From positions 1 to 64,000 of the forward strand of contig JAIQFB010000026.1 in assembly GCA_020073485.1 (NCBI GenBank): a stretch of 64,000 nucleotides of DNA, read 5' to 3'. Under the pieces are notes generated by a model. That model was not told the DNA's origin. It ran no database searches and saw only the letters and a list, made by a program, of their open reading frames with translations. Source of the DNA: Terriglobia bacterium (GTDB lineage Bacteria; Acidobacteriota; Terriglobia; Acidiferrales; UBA7541). Below are positions 36,695 to 44,754 of this stretch, in pieces. Each line of letters begins with the position of its first letter. Position 1 is the first letter of the stretch. The translations under genes were made by a program, and so were the position numbers.

Positions 36695-36789
36695 GCACAG
36701 GCACTCTTGCCTGTGCGGTTTTGTGGACCACGGCCACGAAAGCGATTTGACAACGATTGCAAAAAGCGCACAGACAAGAGTGCCTGCGC
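36695..36789. repeat. Paired hairpin repeat with complementary loops
   Basis: Two 22-base palindromes face each other: GCACAGGCA-CTCT-TGCCTGTGC (36695-36716) and GCACAGACA-AGAG-TGCCTGCGC (36768-36789). The four-base loops CTCT and AGAG are complementary. The same pair with minor changes occurs at 61359-61427. The element fills the gap between two convergent genes. Confidence 0.75.
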
Positions 36790-36792
36790 TGC

Positions 36793-37713
36793 CTAATATT
36801 TCCGCAGCACTTTCCCCAGCGCACCTGCAAGTTCCGGCTGCAAGAATTGGAAGCCGGCATTTACCAGCTTCGCGGGCGTGACTTTCTGGCTTGAAAGCAG
36901 CAGCCCGTCGGCCATTTCCCCCAGCGCCAGGCGCAACGCAAACGCGGGAGCGGGGAACAGCGCCGGCCGGTGCAACGTTCTCGCAAGAACCCGCGTGAAT
37001 TCGGAATTCTGGACGGGATTAGGCGCCACCACATTCACCGGCCCCGTAAGCCCCGCATTTGCCAGGGCAAATTGCACCACGCGCACAGTCTCCTCGAGCG
37101 TCACCCAGGACATCCATTGCCGCCCCGTGCCCAGCCGTCCCCCCACGCCCAGCTTGATGGGCGTCATCATCTGCGGCAACGCCCCGCCGTGCGCCGCCAG
37201 AATGATCCCGAAGCGCAGGCCCACCACGCGCGCCCCAAATTCCGCTCCGCGCGCCGTCTCCCTCTCCCACTCCTGGCACAGCGCCGCCAGAAAATCGTTT
37301 CCCGGCGCGCTGGTTTCCCCAAGCGTCTCGTCTCCGCGGCTCCCGTAATAGCCGACGGCCGAAGCGCCCACGATCACGCGCGGCGGCCTCTGCAATTTTC
37401 CGAGCGCTCCCATCAAGTGACGAGTCGCGTCAATGCGGCTGGTCCGCAGCAGGTTCTTCCTGGAAACATTCCACCGCCCGTCCGCAATCGACGCCCCCGC
37501 CAGATGCACCAATGCATCGGCGCCCTCGGCGGCAGCCGCATCGAATGTTCCGGCGACTGGGTCCCACGCCACGGCCTGCTCCGCACCGCCAGGCGTCTTG
37601 TGCCGCGACGTTTGCGGCCGCATCAGCCTCGCGATCGTATGGCCATCGTGTTCCAGCGCTTCGATCGCCGCCGTGCCCAGAAATCCCGTCGAGCCGGATA
37701 CCAGTATGCGCAT
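36793..37713 (-). CDS. Epimerase of the TIGR01777/YfcH family
   Basis: The 306-residue protein is an atypical short-chain dehydrogenase with NAD(P)-binding GSTGFLGTAAIEAL (7-20), LVHLAGASIADGRW and the active-site region SAVGYYGSRGDETL. The later part contains RFGIILAAHGGALPQMM and the family's WMSWVTLEETV. Substrate is not known for this family; E. coli YfcH and plant relatives are also uncharacterised or linked to cell division in plastids. It is convergent with the small gene at 36209 and appears to be transcribed alone. Confidence 0.9.
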   Translation of the reverse strand: MRILVSGSTGFLGTAAIEALEHDGHTIARLMRPQTSRHKTPGGAEQAVAWDPVAGTFDAAAAEGADALVHLAGASIADGRWNVSRKNLLRTSRIDATRHLMGALGKLQRPPRVIVGASAVGYYGSRGDETLGETSAPGNDFLAALCQEWERETARGAEFGARVVGLRFGIILAAHGGALPQMMTPIKLGVGGRLGTGRQWMSWVTLEETVRVVQFALANAGLTGPVNVVAPNPVQNSEFTRVLARTLHRPALFPAPAFALRLALGEMADGLLLSSQKVTPAKLVNAGFQFLQPELAGALGKVLRKY

Positions 37714-38069
37714 GGACTAGGGCCTCGTCCCTGAACACCACGCTACGGCGCGCTCTCCGCCACGTCAAATGAATTTCGGAATTGGAAGTTTCATTCTCTT
37801 CGTCATCTTTGGAGCGATCAACAATCTGGAATCGCCTCGCGCCGGATCACTCTATGCGCACCTCAAGCCCAAGCACCGCCGGCCCCTCTTCCATTGCGAT
37901 AAGCATGATGCTGGCACCGTTTATCAGGCGGAATCCGCTCTAATGAAGTTCTTTGACGCCCGAGCCTATCGCCAAAGATTCTCGTTCTGCAGCTGTGAAT
38001 CACAATCCCTTGCCAATTTCAGCCGCACAATTATAGGATGGTGGCCACCTTCACATAAGAAAGGTCGTT
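37714..38069. other. Intergenic region with possible kelch-gene promoter
   Basis: No gene could be supported in this 356-base stretch; an open frame at 37769-38089 overlaps the kelch start and shows no signal. A possible promoter for the kelch gene is TTGCCA (38010-38015), 16 bases, then TATAGG (38032-38037), about 30 bases before the ATG at 38070. Confidence 0.4.
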
Positions 38070-39182
38070 ATGTCGCTCATTGCAATTAAGAGCAAGAGAT
38101 GGATCGTTGGGGTCGTTGCCATCGCATCGATTGCAGTTTTTTTCACTGCAGGTGCGCGGGCGCAATTTCAAGGGGACGGCCAAGGTGTACCACCTCGAGG
38201 GCGATGGCTGAAGGGTGCAAGCTTCCCGGAACCTGAGGAAGAGCTCTACGGCATCACGGTCAACGGCAAGATGTATGTCCTCGGTGGATTCGGCCTTAAT
38301 CCGTTCGGGAAGCCGCCCGGATTGGTGTTTGAATACGACCCTGCCACCGACAAATGGACGAAGAAGAAGAATATGCCCTTGCCCGTTCACCATCAGGCAA
38401 TGGCCGAGTACAACGGCAAGATTTATATGTTCGGCGGTTACCTGTACTATCCGCCAGCCGGCCAGCAAGGGCAGGGCTGGCAGCCAGTTGACAATTCGTG
38501 GGAATTCGATCCAGCGACCGATACTTGGAAAGAATTAGCGCCCATGCCGGATAAACGTGGCTCAGCAATTGCCGAACAGGTAGCCGGCAAGATGTATGTG
38601 ATCGGCGGCGCCACAATGAACCCTCGATCGAACGAGCCAGCAGTATTTCCAAATCGACCGGCGCGCTCGGTAGGTACAAACGATATGTACGATCCGACGA
38701 CCAATACTTGGGTAACGCGCAGCCCGATGCCCACCGCGAGAAACCATATGTTCTCGGGCGCTGTAAACGGCAAGATCTACGCGATCGGAGGCCGCATCGG
38801 CAGCCCCTTTATTACCGTCGCGACGAACGTTGGCGTTGTGGAAGAGTACGATCCTGCGACCGACCAGTGGGGTGCTCCGAAAAGACCTATGCCTACGCCT
38901 CGCAGCGGAGGAGGCTGGGGGGCCTATGGAGGCCGAATCTATGTTGCTGGGGGCGAGGCGCAAACTCCGCAAATGACGCCAGCGTTCCGGGCGCTAGAAG
39001 CATACGAACCGGCCACTGATACCTGGAGCGTACTTCCGTCGATGCCGGTTCCACGCCATGGCGTGGCCGGCGCATTCATAGGCAATCGCTTCCATCTGGT
39101 GAGCGGCAAGGTGACATCTTCCGGCGCGCCGGACACGAAACTCGAGACCGGAACACACGATATATTCGAAGTGACGGATTGA
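38070..39182 (+). CDS. Secreted kelch-repeat beta-propeller protein
   Basis: The 370-residue protein has a signal peptide (GVVAIASIAVFFTAGARA, cleavage before QFQGD). About six kelch units follow, each with the GGxx...YDPATDTW pattern (for example KMYVLGGFG, KIYMFGGYL, KMYVIGGATM and KIYAIGGRI). Such six-bladed propellers bind glycans or act as sugar oxidases (galactose oxidase-like), but no metal-site residues of the oxidase are evident. The first 15 residues after cleavage are Gly/Gln-rich. The gene stands alone and is followed by a MITE-like element. Confidence 0.88.
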   Translation: MSLIAIKSKRWIVGVVAIASIAVFFTAGARAQFQGDGQGVPPRGRWLKGASFPEPEEELYGITVNGKMYVLGGFGLNPFGKPPGLVFEYDPATDKWTKKKNMPLPVHHQAMAEYNGKIYMFGGYLYYPPAGQQGQGWQPVDNSWEFDPATDTWKELAPMPDKRGSAIAEQVAGKMYVIGGATMNPRSNEPAVFPNRPARSVGTNDMYDPTTNTWVTRSPMPTARNHMFSGAVNGKIYAIGGRIGSPFITVATNVGVVEEYDPATDQWGAPKRPMPTPRSGGGWGAYGGRIYVAGGEAQTPQMTPAFRALEAYEPATDTWSVLPSMPVPRHGVAGAFIGNRFHLVSGKVTSSGAPDTKLETGTHDIFEVTD

Positions 39183-39239
39183 GCGGATTGACAGCGGGTC
39201 GACTTGGGCCACATTCCGATAAATCCGACGGTCTCAAGG

Positions 39240-39419
39240 GGTCGATGCAACACTTGCTCTAAGTCTCCTTATAAGAGTCTACGAAGCTGATTCCGTTCGC
39301 GAGCGTTGATTCAAACGGAACACTGCCCTGTTTAGGTTCTGATTGAGTACTGCTGTACAGATCGAATCTTCAGGGGGACGTTTAGTGAGATCAACCGATT
39401 AGATAGTGTTGCATCGACC
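39240..39419. mobile_element. MITE-like element with 15-bp terminal inverted repeats
   Basis: A perfect inverted repeat GGTCGATGCAACACT / AGTGTTGCATCGACC bounds 180 bases (39240-39254 and 39405-39419). The inside has no open reading frame and is AT-richer than neighbours. The terminus resembles those of IS30-family elements (GGTCAACGCAACA in IS30), so a non-autonomous derivative is plausible. No clear target duplication is visible. It fills most of the 386-base gap between the kelch gene and the MoaD-MoaE fusion gene; the rest of the gap holds nothing recognisable. Confidence 0.65.
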
Positions 39420-39568
39420 GGGTGAGCTGGCACTCCAGTCTCCAGGCCGAGGAATCTCGCATTGATATTTGGTCACCCAAGTCCTTACAAGTCCTCCAAT
39501 CGCGATGTGGCCTATAACGCGTGCAAACCTGAGTGGAACTTTCCAGCATCCACAGCTAGAATACGCCC

Positions 39569-40264
39569 ATGCGCGTGCGCGTATTATTCTTCGGGCGGCT
39601 CAAAGACATCGTGGGCAAGTCGGAGGAGCACGCCGACCTGTCCGAAGGCGCGCGTGTCGAGGACCTGTTCGAGCGCTATGGGCGGAGCTTTCCAGAGCTG
39701 GCCAAATTCCGCGCCTCCGTGGTCGCCTCCATAAATCAGGAATTCGCCGAGTGGCGCGCGCCGCTGGCTGCGGGCGACGAAGTTGCGTTTCTTCCTCCAG
39801 TCAGCGGAGGCGCGACTTCCCCGGGAGCCAAGGTCGAGGAAAACCTGTGCGCCCTGGTCCGTACGCCCATCGAGACTTCGAAAATCGTAGCCCAGCTCAA
39901 GGCCCCGCAGGACGGCGCCGTGGTCGTGTTTGAAGGCATCGTGCGCAACCACTCCGCCGGGCGCGTCACCCTGTACCTCGAATATGAGGCCTATGAGGCC
40001 ATGGCCCTGGCCAAGATGCGCGAAATCGGCGCGGAAATGCGCGAGAAATTTTCGATCCGGCGTTACACCATGGTCCACCGGCTGGGGCGCTTGGAAATCG
40101 GCGAAACCGCCGTGCTGGTGGCCGTCGTTTCGGCGCACCGCGCCGCGGCCTTCGATGCCTGCCGCTACGGCATCGACACCCTGAAGCGCACCGCGCCCAT
40201 CTGGAAGAAGGAGTTCTTCCGCGACGGTGCCGCCTGGGCCGAAGGAGAAATCCCTTCCGCATAA
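39569..40264 (+). CDS. MoaD-MoaE fusion, molybdopterin synthase
   Basis: The 231-residue protein joins both subunits of molybdopterin synthase. Residues 1-81 are MoaD (beta-grasp) ending in the Gly-Gly (80-81) that must be thiocarboxylated. Residues about 90-231 are MoaE with VVVFEGIVRNHSAG, LEYEAYEAMALAKM, the HRLG segment and the active-site region PIWKKEFF. A free MoaD C-terminus is needed for sulfur transfer. In Mycobacterium tuberculosis the comparable fusion MoaX is cleaved after the Gly-Gly, so processing here is expected by analogy. No other moa gene is in the window. Confidence 0.92.
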   Translation: MRVRVLFFGRLKDIVGKSEEHADLSEGARVEDLFERYGRSFPELAKFRASVVASINQEFAEWRAPLAAGDEVAFLPPVSGGATSPGAKVEENLCALVRTPIETSKIVAQLKAPQDGAVVVFEGIVRNHSAGRVTLYLEYEAYEAMALAKMREIGAEMREKFSIRRYTMVHRLGRLEIGETAVLVAVVSAHRAAAFDACRYGIDTLKRTAPIWKKEFFRDGAAWAEGEIPSA

Positions 40265-40305
40265 GCAATCCTTTTCGGCCGGCGAGGAATCTAACTTTCC
40301 TGCCG

Positions 40306-41313
40306 ATGAGTTCACCCCCAGCAGATTTCCAACGTGAATTTCACTCCTCCCGCCCGAAGCGCCATTTGGCTTTTTTCCGGGGAGCTTTGCTGCCATCGTT
40401 TGCCGCAGCGCTGCTGACGTGCGCTTCTTTAGCTCTCAGGCCTGCAGCTGCGGGGCAGCGCGATGACGCCGACCAGCGCGGCCGAATCCGCACTGAAGTC
40501 AGCCTAGTGAGTGTCCTGGCCAGCGTTCTCGACAAAGATGGCCGTCCGGCCACGGGCCTTACCGCCGATCAATTTGACGTCTTCGAAGAAGGCAAAAAGC
40601 AAAAAATCGAAATCTTTGAGCCGGAAACTCAGCAGCCGCTGGACCTGACCCTGATGATCGATTCGAGCCTGAGCGAGGTCAAGGAACTCGAATTCGAGGA
40701 GGACGCCGCTTCCCGGTTCGTGCAGAAACTGGTGCGTCCGGGCGACCGCCTGGCCCTGTTCGAATTTTCCGATACGGTCACGCAATTGGTGACGTTTACC
40801 TCGAGCGTGCCCACGCTGCAGGCCGCTCTCAAGCGAATTGTGCCGGGAGACGGCACGGCGCTGTACGACGCGGTGTACCTGGGAGCTGAAACCCTTGGGC
40901 GCGCCCCTGCCGGACGCCGCCGGGTCATCGTCCTGGTGACCGACGCGGGCGAAACCACCAGCCGCGCCGATTTTGAAACCGCGCGCCGCGCCGCCCTGCG
41001 CGCCGACGCTCTGCTCTACACCATCGTCGTGCGAGCCGTGAAAAACGAAAGCGGCCGCAACACCGCCGGCGAACACGCCTTGGAAACCATCGCCGACTCC
41101 ACCGGAGGCGCGACCTATTTCCCCAATGACATCAGCGAACTCGGCGCCATGTTCGATCGCATCGACCGCGAACTGCGCACGCAGTACCGCCTGGCCTACT
41201 ATCCCGATCCGCACCCCCCGGCCGGCGAATACCGCACCCTGGAAGTCCGCGTGAAGTGCGATTGCAAGGTGAGAAGCCGGAAAGCGTATTATTCGGGCGG
41301 GCATTTGGAGTGA
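40306..41313 (+). CDS. VWA-domain protein of the acidobacterial type
   Basis: The 335-residue protein has an N-terminal membrane/signal segment (FRGALLPSFAAALLTCASLAL) and a beta-sandwich stretch starting VSLVSVLASVLDKDGRPATGL. A von Willebrand factor A domain follows at about 105-300. The MIDAS is DSSLS (DxSxS) in LMIDSSLSEVKEL, with the later GDGTALYDAV and VLVTDAGETT. This layout is the VWFA-related family known mainly from Acidobacteriota (TIGR03436 type). A role in surface interactions or complex assembly is inferred. It lies 41 bases after the MoaD-MoaE gene. Confidence 0.9.
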   Translation: MSSPPADFQREFHSSRPKRHLAFFRGALLPSFAAALLTCASLALRPAAAGQRDDADQRGRIRTEVSLVSVLASVLDKDGRPATGLTADQFDVFEEGKKQKIEIFEPETQQPLDLTLMIDSSLSEVKELEFEEDAASRFVQKLVRPGDRLALFEFSDTVTQLVTFTSSVPTLQAALKRIVPGDGTALYDAVYLGAETLGRAPAGRRRVIVLVTDAGETTSRADFETARRAALRADALLYTIVVRAVKNESGRNTAGEHALETIADSTGGATYFPNDISELGAMFDRIDRELRTQYRLAYYPDPHPPAGEYRTLEVRVKCDCKVRSRKAYYSGGHLE

Positions 41314-41327
41314 GCGGGATGTGATGC

Positions 41328-41359
41328 GTGACTGGTGATGAGTGACAAGTGACTGGTGA
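41328..41359. repeat. GTGACTGGTGA short repeat cluster
   Basis: GTGACTGGTGA occurs twice around ATGAGTGACAA just after the VWA gene stop. It is related to the cluster at 23082-23113, also immediately after a gene. Confidence 0.45.
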
Positions 41360-41474
41360 AAACCCGTGTTTCGCTTGTCCCTGCTCTGCCCTCAAACTGT
41401 GGATTCTCCGCCAATCACGCCTACTTAACAAAGGCGACTTCTGGCATCATCGGTAGTGAGGATTTCGGAACCCT

Positions 41475-42278
41475 ATGAACTCATTTCTCCAAGTTGCCGT
41501 CGATACGGCCCGCGAAGCGGGAAGCATTCTGCTGGCGGAATTCGACCGGCCCGTCGACATCAGCTACAAGGGGGAGGTCGATATCGTCACGCAGGCGGAC
41601 CGCCGGTCCGAACAAGCCATTATCACGCGCCTGCATACGCATTTCCCCAAGCACGCCATAGTGGCCGAGGAAGGCGGCGGGAGCGAAAGCGCTTCGCCCT
41701 TCCGCTGGCATGTGGACCCGCTGGACGGCACCACGAATTTTGCCCACAAATATCCCTGCTTTGCCGTTTCGATTGGCCTGGAAGAGGCCGGGGAGCTGAT
41801 CGCGGGCGTCGTCTACAATCCGGTGAGCGGGGAACTGTTCACGGCCGCCAAAGGTGAGGGCGCCTACCTGAATCAAAAGAAAATTCACGTCTCCCCTATC
41901 GAAACGCTCGCCACCAGCCTGCTGGTCACCGGTTTTCCGAGCAAGAAACGTACCCAAAATCCCAACATCTACTACTATTGGGACTTCACGCTGAGGTCAC
42001 ACGGGGTGCGCCGCGACGGTTCAGCGGCGCTGGACCTGGCGGCGGTGGCTTGCGGCCGCTTTGAAGGCTTTTGGGAATTCGGCCTGAACTCCTGGGACAC
42101 GGCGGCTGGCGTTCTGCTGGTGCAGGAGGCGGGCGGAATGGTCTCGCAGTTTGACGGCCGTCCCTACCAGTTGGGTGACCGGGAACTATTGGCGTCGAAT
42201 GGGCGCGTGCACGCGGAAATGAAAGAGGTCGCTGCTGGAATCGCCGAGCGCGCGGCGTCCAGATCGCCACTTTCGTAG
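41475..42278 (+). CDS. suhB: Inositol monophosphatase family protein
   Basis: The 267-residue enzyme has the metal-binding signature of inositol monophosphatases: EEGG (~65), DPLDGTTNF (~83-91) and the C-terminal WDTAAGVLLVQEAGG. It would hydrolyse inositol-1-phosphate or a related sugar phosphate; bacterial SuhB members also bind RNA polymerase and ribosomal RNA antitermination factors. Length and motif order are normal. It has its own gap of 161 bases upstream. Confidence 0.92.
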   Translation: MNSFLQVAVDTAREAGSILLAEFDRPVDISYKGEVDIVTQADRRSEQAIITRLHTHFPKHAIVAEEGGGSESASPFRWHVDPLDGTTNFAHKYPCFAVSIGLEEAGELIAGVVYNPVSGELFTAAKGEGAYLNQKKIHVSPIETLATSLLVTGFPSKKRTQNPNIYYYWDFTLRSHGVRRDGSAALDLAAVACGRFEGFWEFGLNSWDTAAGVLLVQEAGGMVSQFDGRPYQLGDRELLASNGRVHAEMKEVAAGIAERAASRSPLS

Positions 42279-42348
42279 GGAGGAATTTGTCCGGTCTACC
42301 TTGGCGGTGCTCCGTGTCATATTGCGCAAGAACCTGTAAAACGTTGCA

Positions 42349-42377
42349 TTGACTCGATTTCCGGCGAATGTTAGTCT
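42349..42377 (+). promoter_or_regulatory. Possible promoter of the 42407-47239 gene run
   Basis: TTGACT (five of six consensus bases) at 42349-42354 and TAGTCT at 42372-42377 are spaced 17 bases and lie 29 bases before the ATG of the metallophosphoesterase gene. The -10 is weak. If real it would also serve the nucleoside genes downstream. Confidence 0.35.
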
Positions 42378-42406
42378 CGCCAATGTTGTTCTTAGTCTAC
42401 TGAGGG

Positions 42407-43327
42407 ATGATGGGTAATAGTCTCACTTTTCCGGTTCCGGAGAATCTTCGCCCGGGCGATCGGCTTTCCCGATGGGTAGGCCGTTGGCGCAGTGGCGGAA
42501 TCGAACATTACGCCTCCGGAGCAAAACTACAGGGTGCCGCGCGATGGCGATCCGGCGAGCGGTTCTTTGTGAATCAGGAGCGCATTTGGCTGGATGCACT
42601 CCCGAGCGCATTCCATGGCCTGCGCATCGTTCAAATATCCGACATTCATCACGGATTGTTTCTGCCCAAGGAATGGCTTTGGGAGGCAGTCCAGCAGGCG
42701 AACCGGCTCAATCCCGATATCATTGCCTTGACCGGCGATTTTGTCACCTATTCACGCCGGAATATCGATCCCGCGGCGGAAATTTTGGGGCGCCTGCGGG
42801 CGCGCTACGGCGTATTCGCGGTCCTAGGAAATCACGATTTCCGCGTGGATGCCGACGCCGTCACGCTGGCCTTGCGCCGACAGCGCATAGACGTCTTGCG
42901 GAACCGGCACATCCCGCTCGGGTTTGGCGGGTCTTCGTTATATTTGGCCGGGGTTGACGACTACGGCTACGGCGCCGATCTTCGCCGCGCCGTGCGAGGG
43001 ATTCCGCCGGACGCCGCCACGGTCTTGCTGGCGCACAACCCGCGCATCATCCGCCTTGCCTCCCGGCACAGCGTCAGCCTGGTTCTTTCCGGGCACACGC
43101 ACGGCGGACAGGTCAATATCCCCCTGCTGGGAACCGTTTACGGTCGCTCGCCCGAGCGCCTGCGCTACAAGATCGGATGGGACCGGCTGGGGACGACGCA
43201 AATCTACGTCAGCCGGGGCATCGGGACAATCGTATTGCCGTGGCGGTTGCGCTGCCCGGCGGAAATCACCCACCTCGAGTTGCTCCAAGGCGCTGCGGGC
43301 GTTTCCCCTGCCGCAGCCGCGGACTAG
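42407..43327 (+). CDS. Calcineurin-like metallophosphoesterase (YkuE/LpxG type)
   Basis: The 306-residue protein has the metal-site series QISDIHHG, LTGDFV, LGNHDF, LAHNPR and SGHTHGGQ, diagnostic of the calcineurin-like phosphoesterases. The last motif and the length put it near YkuE and the LpxG-type UDP-2,3-diacylglucosamine hydrolases that act on lipid A precursors. There is no N-terminal membrane segment, unlike many YkuE proteins, so a soluble enzyme is expected. The stop is 17 bases before the nucleoside phosphorylase, so it may be the first gene of that transcript; the functional link is unclear. Confidence 0.88.
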   Translation: MMGNSLTFPVPENLRPGDRLSRWVGRWRSGGIEHYASGAKLQGAARWRSGERFFVNQERIWLDALPSAFHGLRIVQISDIHHGLFLPKEWLWEAVQQANRLNPDIIALTGDFVTYSRRNIDPAAEILGRLRARYGVFAVLGNHDFRVDADAVTLALRRQRIDVLRNRHIPLGFGGSSLYLAGVDDYGYGADLRRAVRGIPPDAATVLLAHNPRIIRLASRHSVSLVLSGHTHGGQVNIPLLGTVYGRSPERLRYKIGWDRLGTTQIYVSRGIGTIVLPWRLRCPAEITHLELLQGAAGVSPAAAAD

Positions 43328-43344
43328 TTTTCCAGAAACCACGC

Positions 43345-44655
43345 ATGCGCGCCGTTGACCTGATCCGCCGCAAACGAGACTCCGGCGAACTTTCCTCTGA
43401 AGAAATCGAACAATTCATAGCCGCCTACACGGCCGGCGATATTCCCGACTATCAAATGTCGGCCTGGCTGATGGCCGTCGTGCTGCGCGGCATGACCCGC
43501 CCCGAAATTGCCGCCTTGACCGAGGCCATGCTGCATTCCGGCAGCGTCCTGGACTTTTCCTACCTGGCGGGCCGCAAGGTGGATAAGCATTCCACCGGGG
43601 GAGTTGGCGACAAAACCTCCCTCGTGATCGCCCCGATCGTCGCGGCCGGCGGATTGAAAGTGCCAATGATCAGCGGTCGGGGCCTGGGGCATAGCGGCGG
43701 CACGCTCGACAAGCTCGAATCCATCCCCGGCTTCAACGTCAACCTGCCCCTCGCCGAATTCAGGCGCATGCTGGCCACCTGCGGGTGTTCCCTGATCGGC
43801 CAGACCGAGGAAATCGCTCCCGCCGACAAGAAAATCTACGCCCTGCGGGACGTCACCGGCACGGTGGAGAGCCCCGCGCTGATTTGCGCCTCGATTATGA
43901 GCAAGAAACTGGCCGAGGGCATCGACGCCCTGGTTCTGGACGTCAAGACCGGCTCCGGCGCGTTTATGAAAAAAATCGAGGACGCGGCCAATCTGGCCGA
44001 ATTGCTGGTCGAAACCGGCAAGCGCATGGGGAAAAACGTGGTCGCGCTGATCACGGACATGAATCAGCCGCTGGGGCGCACGGCCGGCAACGCCATGGAG
44101 GTGGCCGAGTCGATCGAAGTGCTCGGCGGCGCGGGCCCGGCGGACTTGCGCGAACTTTGCATCGAGCTTGCGGCATGGATGTTCCTGCTGGGCGAGCGCG
44201 TCAAGACACTGGACGATGGAAGGAAGCTTTCCGCAGATCTGATCGCCTCGGGCCTCGCCCGCGAAAAATTCCGCGAAATCGTGGGCCTGCAGGGCGGCGA
44301 CGTGGGCGTGGTGGACGATCCCGGGCGCCTGACGCGCGCAAAACACAAGCTCGACGTCACCAGCTCATCGGCTGGATACATCGCCTCGATCCAGTGCGAG
44401 CAGCTGGGCGTCGCTGGCGTGGTCCTCGGCGGCGGGCGCGAAAAGAAGGAAGACAAAATCGACCCCGCCGTGGGCCTTGAATTCCACAAGCGCATCGGAG
44501 ACACCGTCGAGCGCGGCGAGCCGCTTTGCACACTGCGTTACAATTCCGACGCCCGGCTCGCGGAAGCGCGACACCTCGCGGAAACCGCCTACCGCATTGA
44601 GCCGGTAAAACCAAAAACGATTCCTCCGCTGATCTATCGAGTGATTGGCGCCTAG
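43345..44655 (+). CDS. pdp: Pyrimidine-nucleoside (thymidine) phosphorylase
   Basis: The 436-residue protein starts at MRAVDLIRRKRDSGELS; the frame is open upstream through the end of the previous gene but only this start fits. It carries the family glycosyltransferase III signature KHSTGGVGDKTSLVIAP, the phosphate-binding SGRGLGHSGGTLDKLE, and the C-terminal domain SSAGYIASI. It cleaves thymidine, uridine or deoxyuridine with phosphate to give the base and (deoxy)ribose 1-phosphate. Pdp and DeoA cannot be separated with certainty by eye. It is the first gene of the nucleoside cluster. Confidence 0.92.
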   Translation: MRAVDLIRRKRDSGELSSEEIEQFIAAYTAGDIPDYQMSAWLMAVVLRGMTRPEIAALTEAMLHSGSVLDFSYLAGRKVDKHSTGGVGDKTSLVIAPIVAAGGLKVPMISGRGLGHSGGTLDKLESIPGFNVNLPLAEFRRMLATCGCSLIGQTEEIAPADKKIYALRDVTGTVESPALICASIMSKKLAEGIDALVLDVKTGSGAFMKKIEDAANLAELLVETGKRMGKNVVALITDMNQPLGRTAGNAMEVAESIEVLGGAGPADLRELCIELAAWMFLLGERVKTLDDGRKLSADLIASGLAREKFREIVGLQGGDVGVVDDPGRLTRAKHKLDVTSSSAGYIASIQCEQLGVAGVVLGGGREKKEDKIDPAVGLEFHKRIGDTVERGEPLCTLRYNSDARLAEARHLAETAYRIEPVKPKTIPPLIYRVIGA

Positions 44656-44754
44656 ATTCCTTAGCATTTGAATTTCCACCCCCCAGCCTGTCCCCGGTCA
44701 TGCTAATGTGACCAACATTTCCCGGGCGTACCGGGGGATGCGAGGAGACACCGG

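Noticed and set aside
37769-38089. Plus-strand frame of 106 codons before the kelch gene
   Set aside because: It overlaps the kelch start in another frame and covers the likely promoter.
41314-41474. Possible small gene after the VWA gene
   Set aside because: The stretch is dominated by the GTGACTGGTGA repeat and has no supported start.
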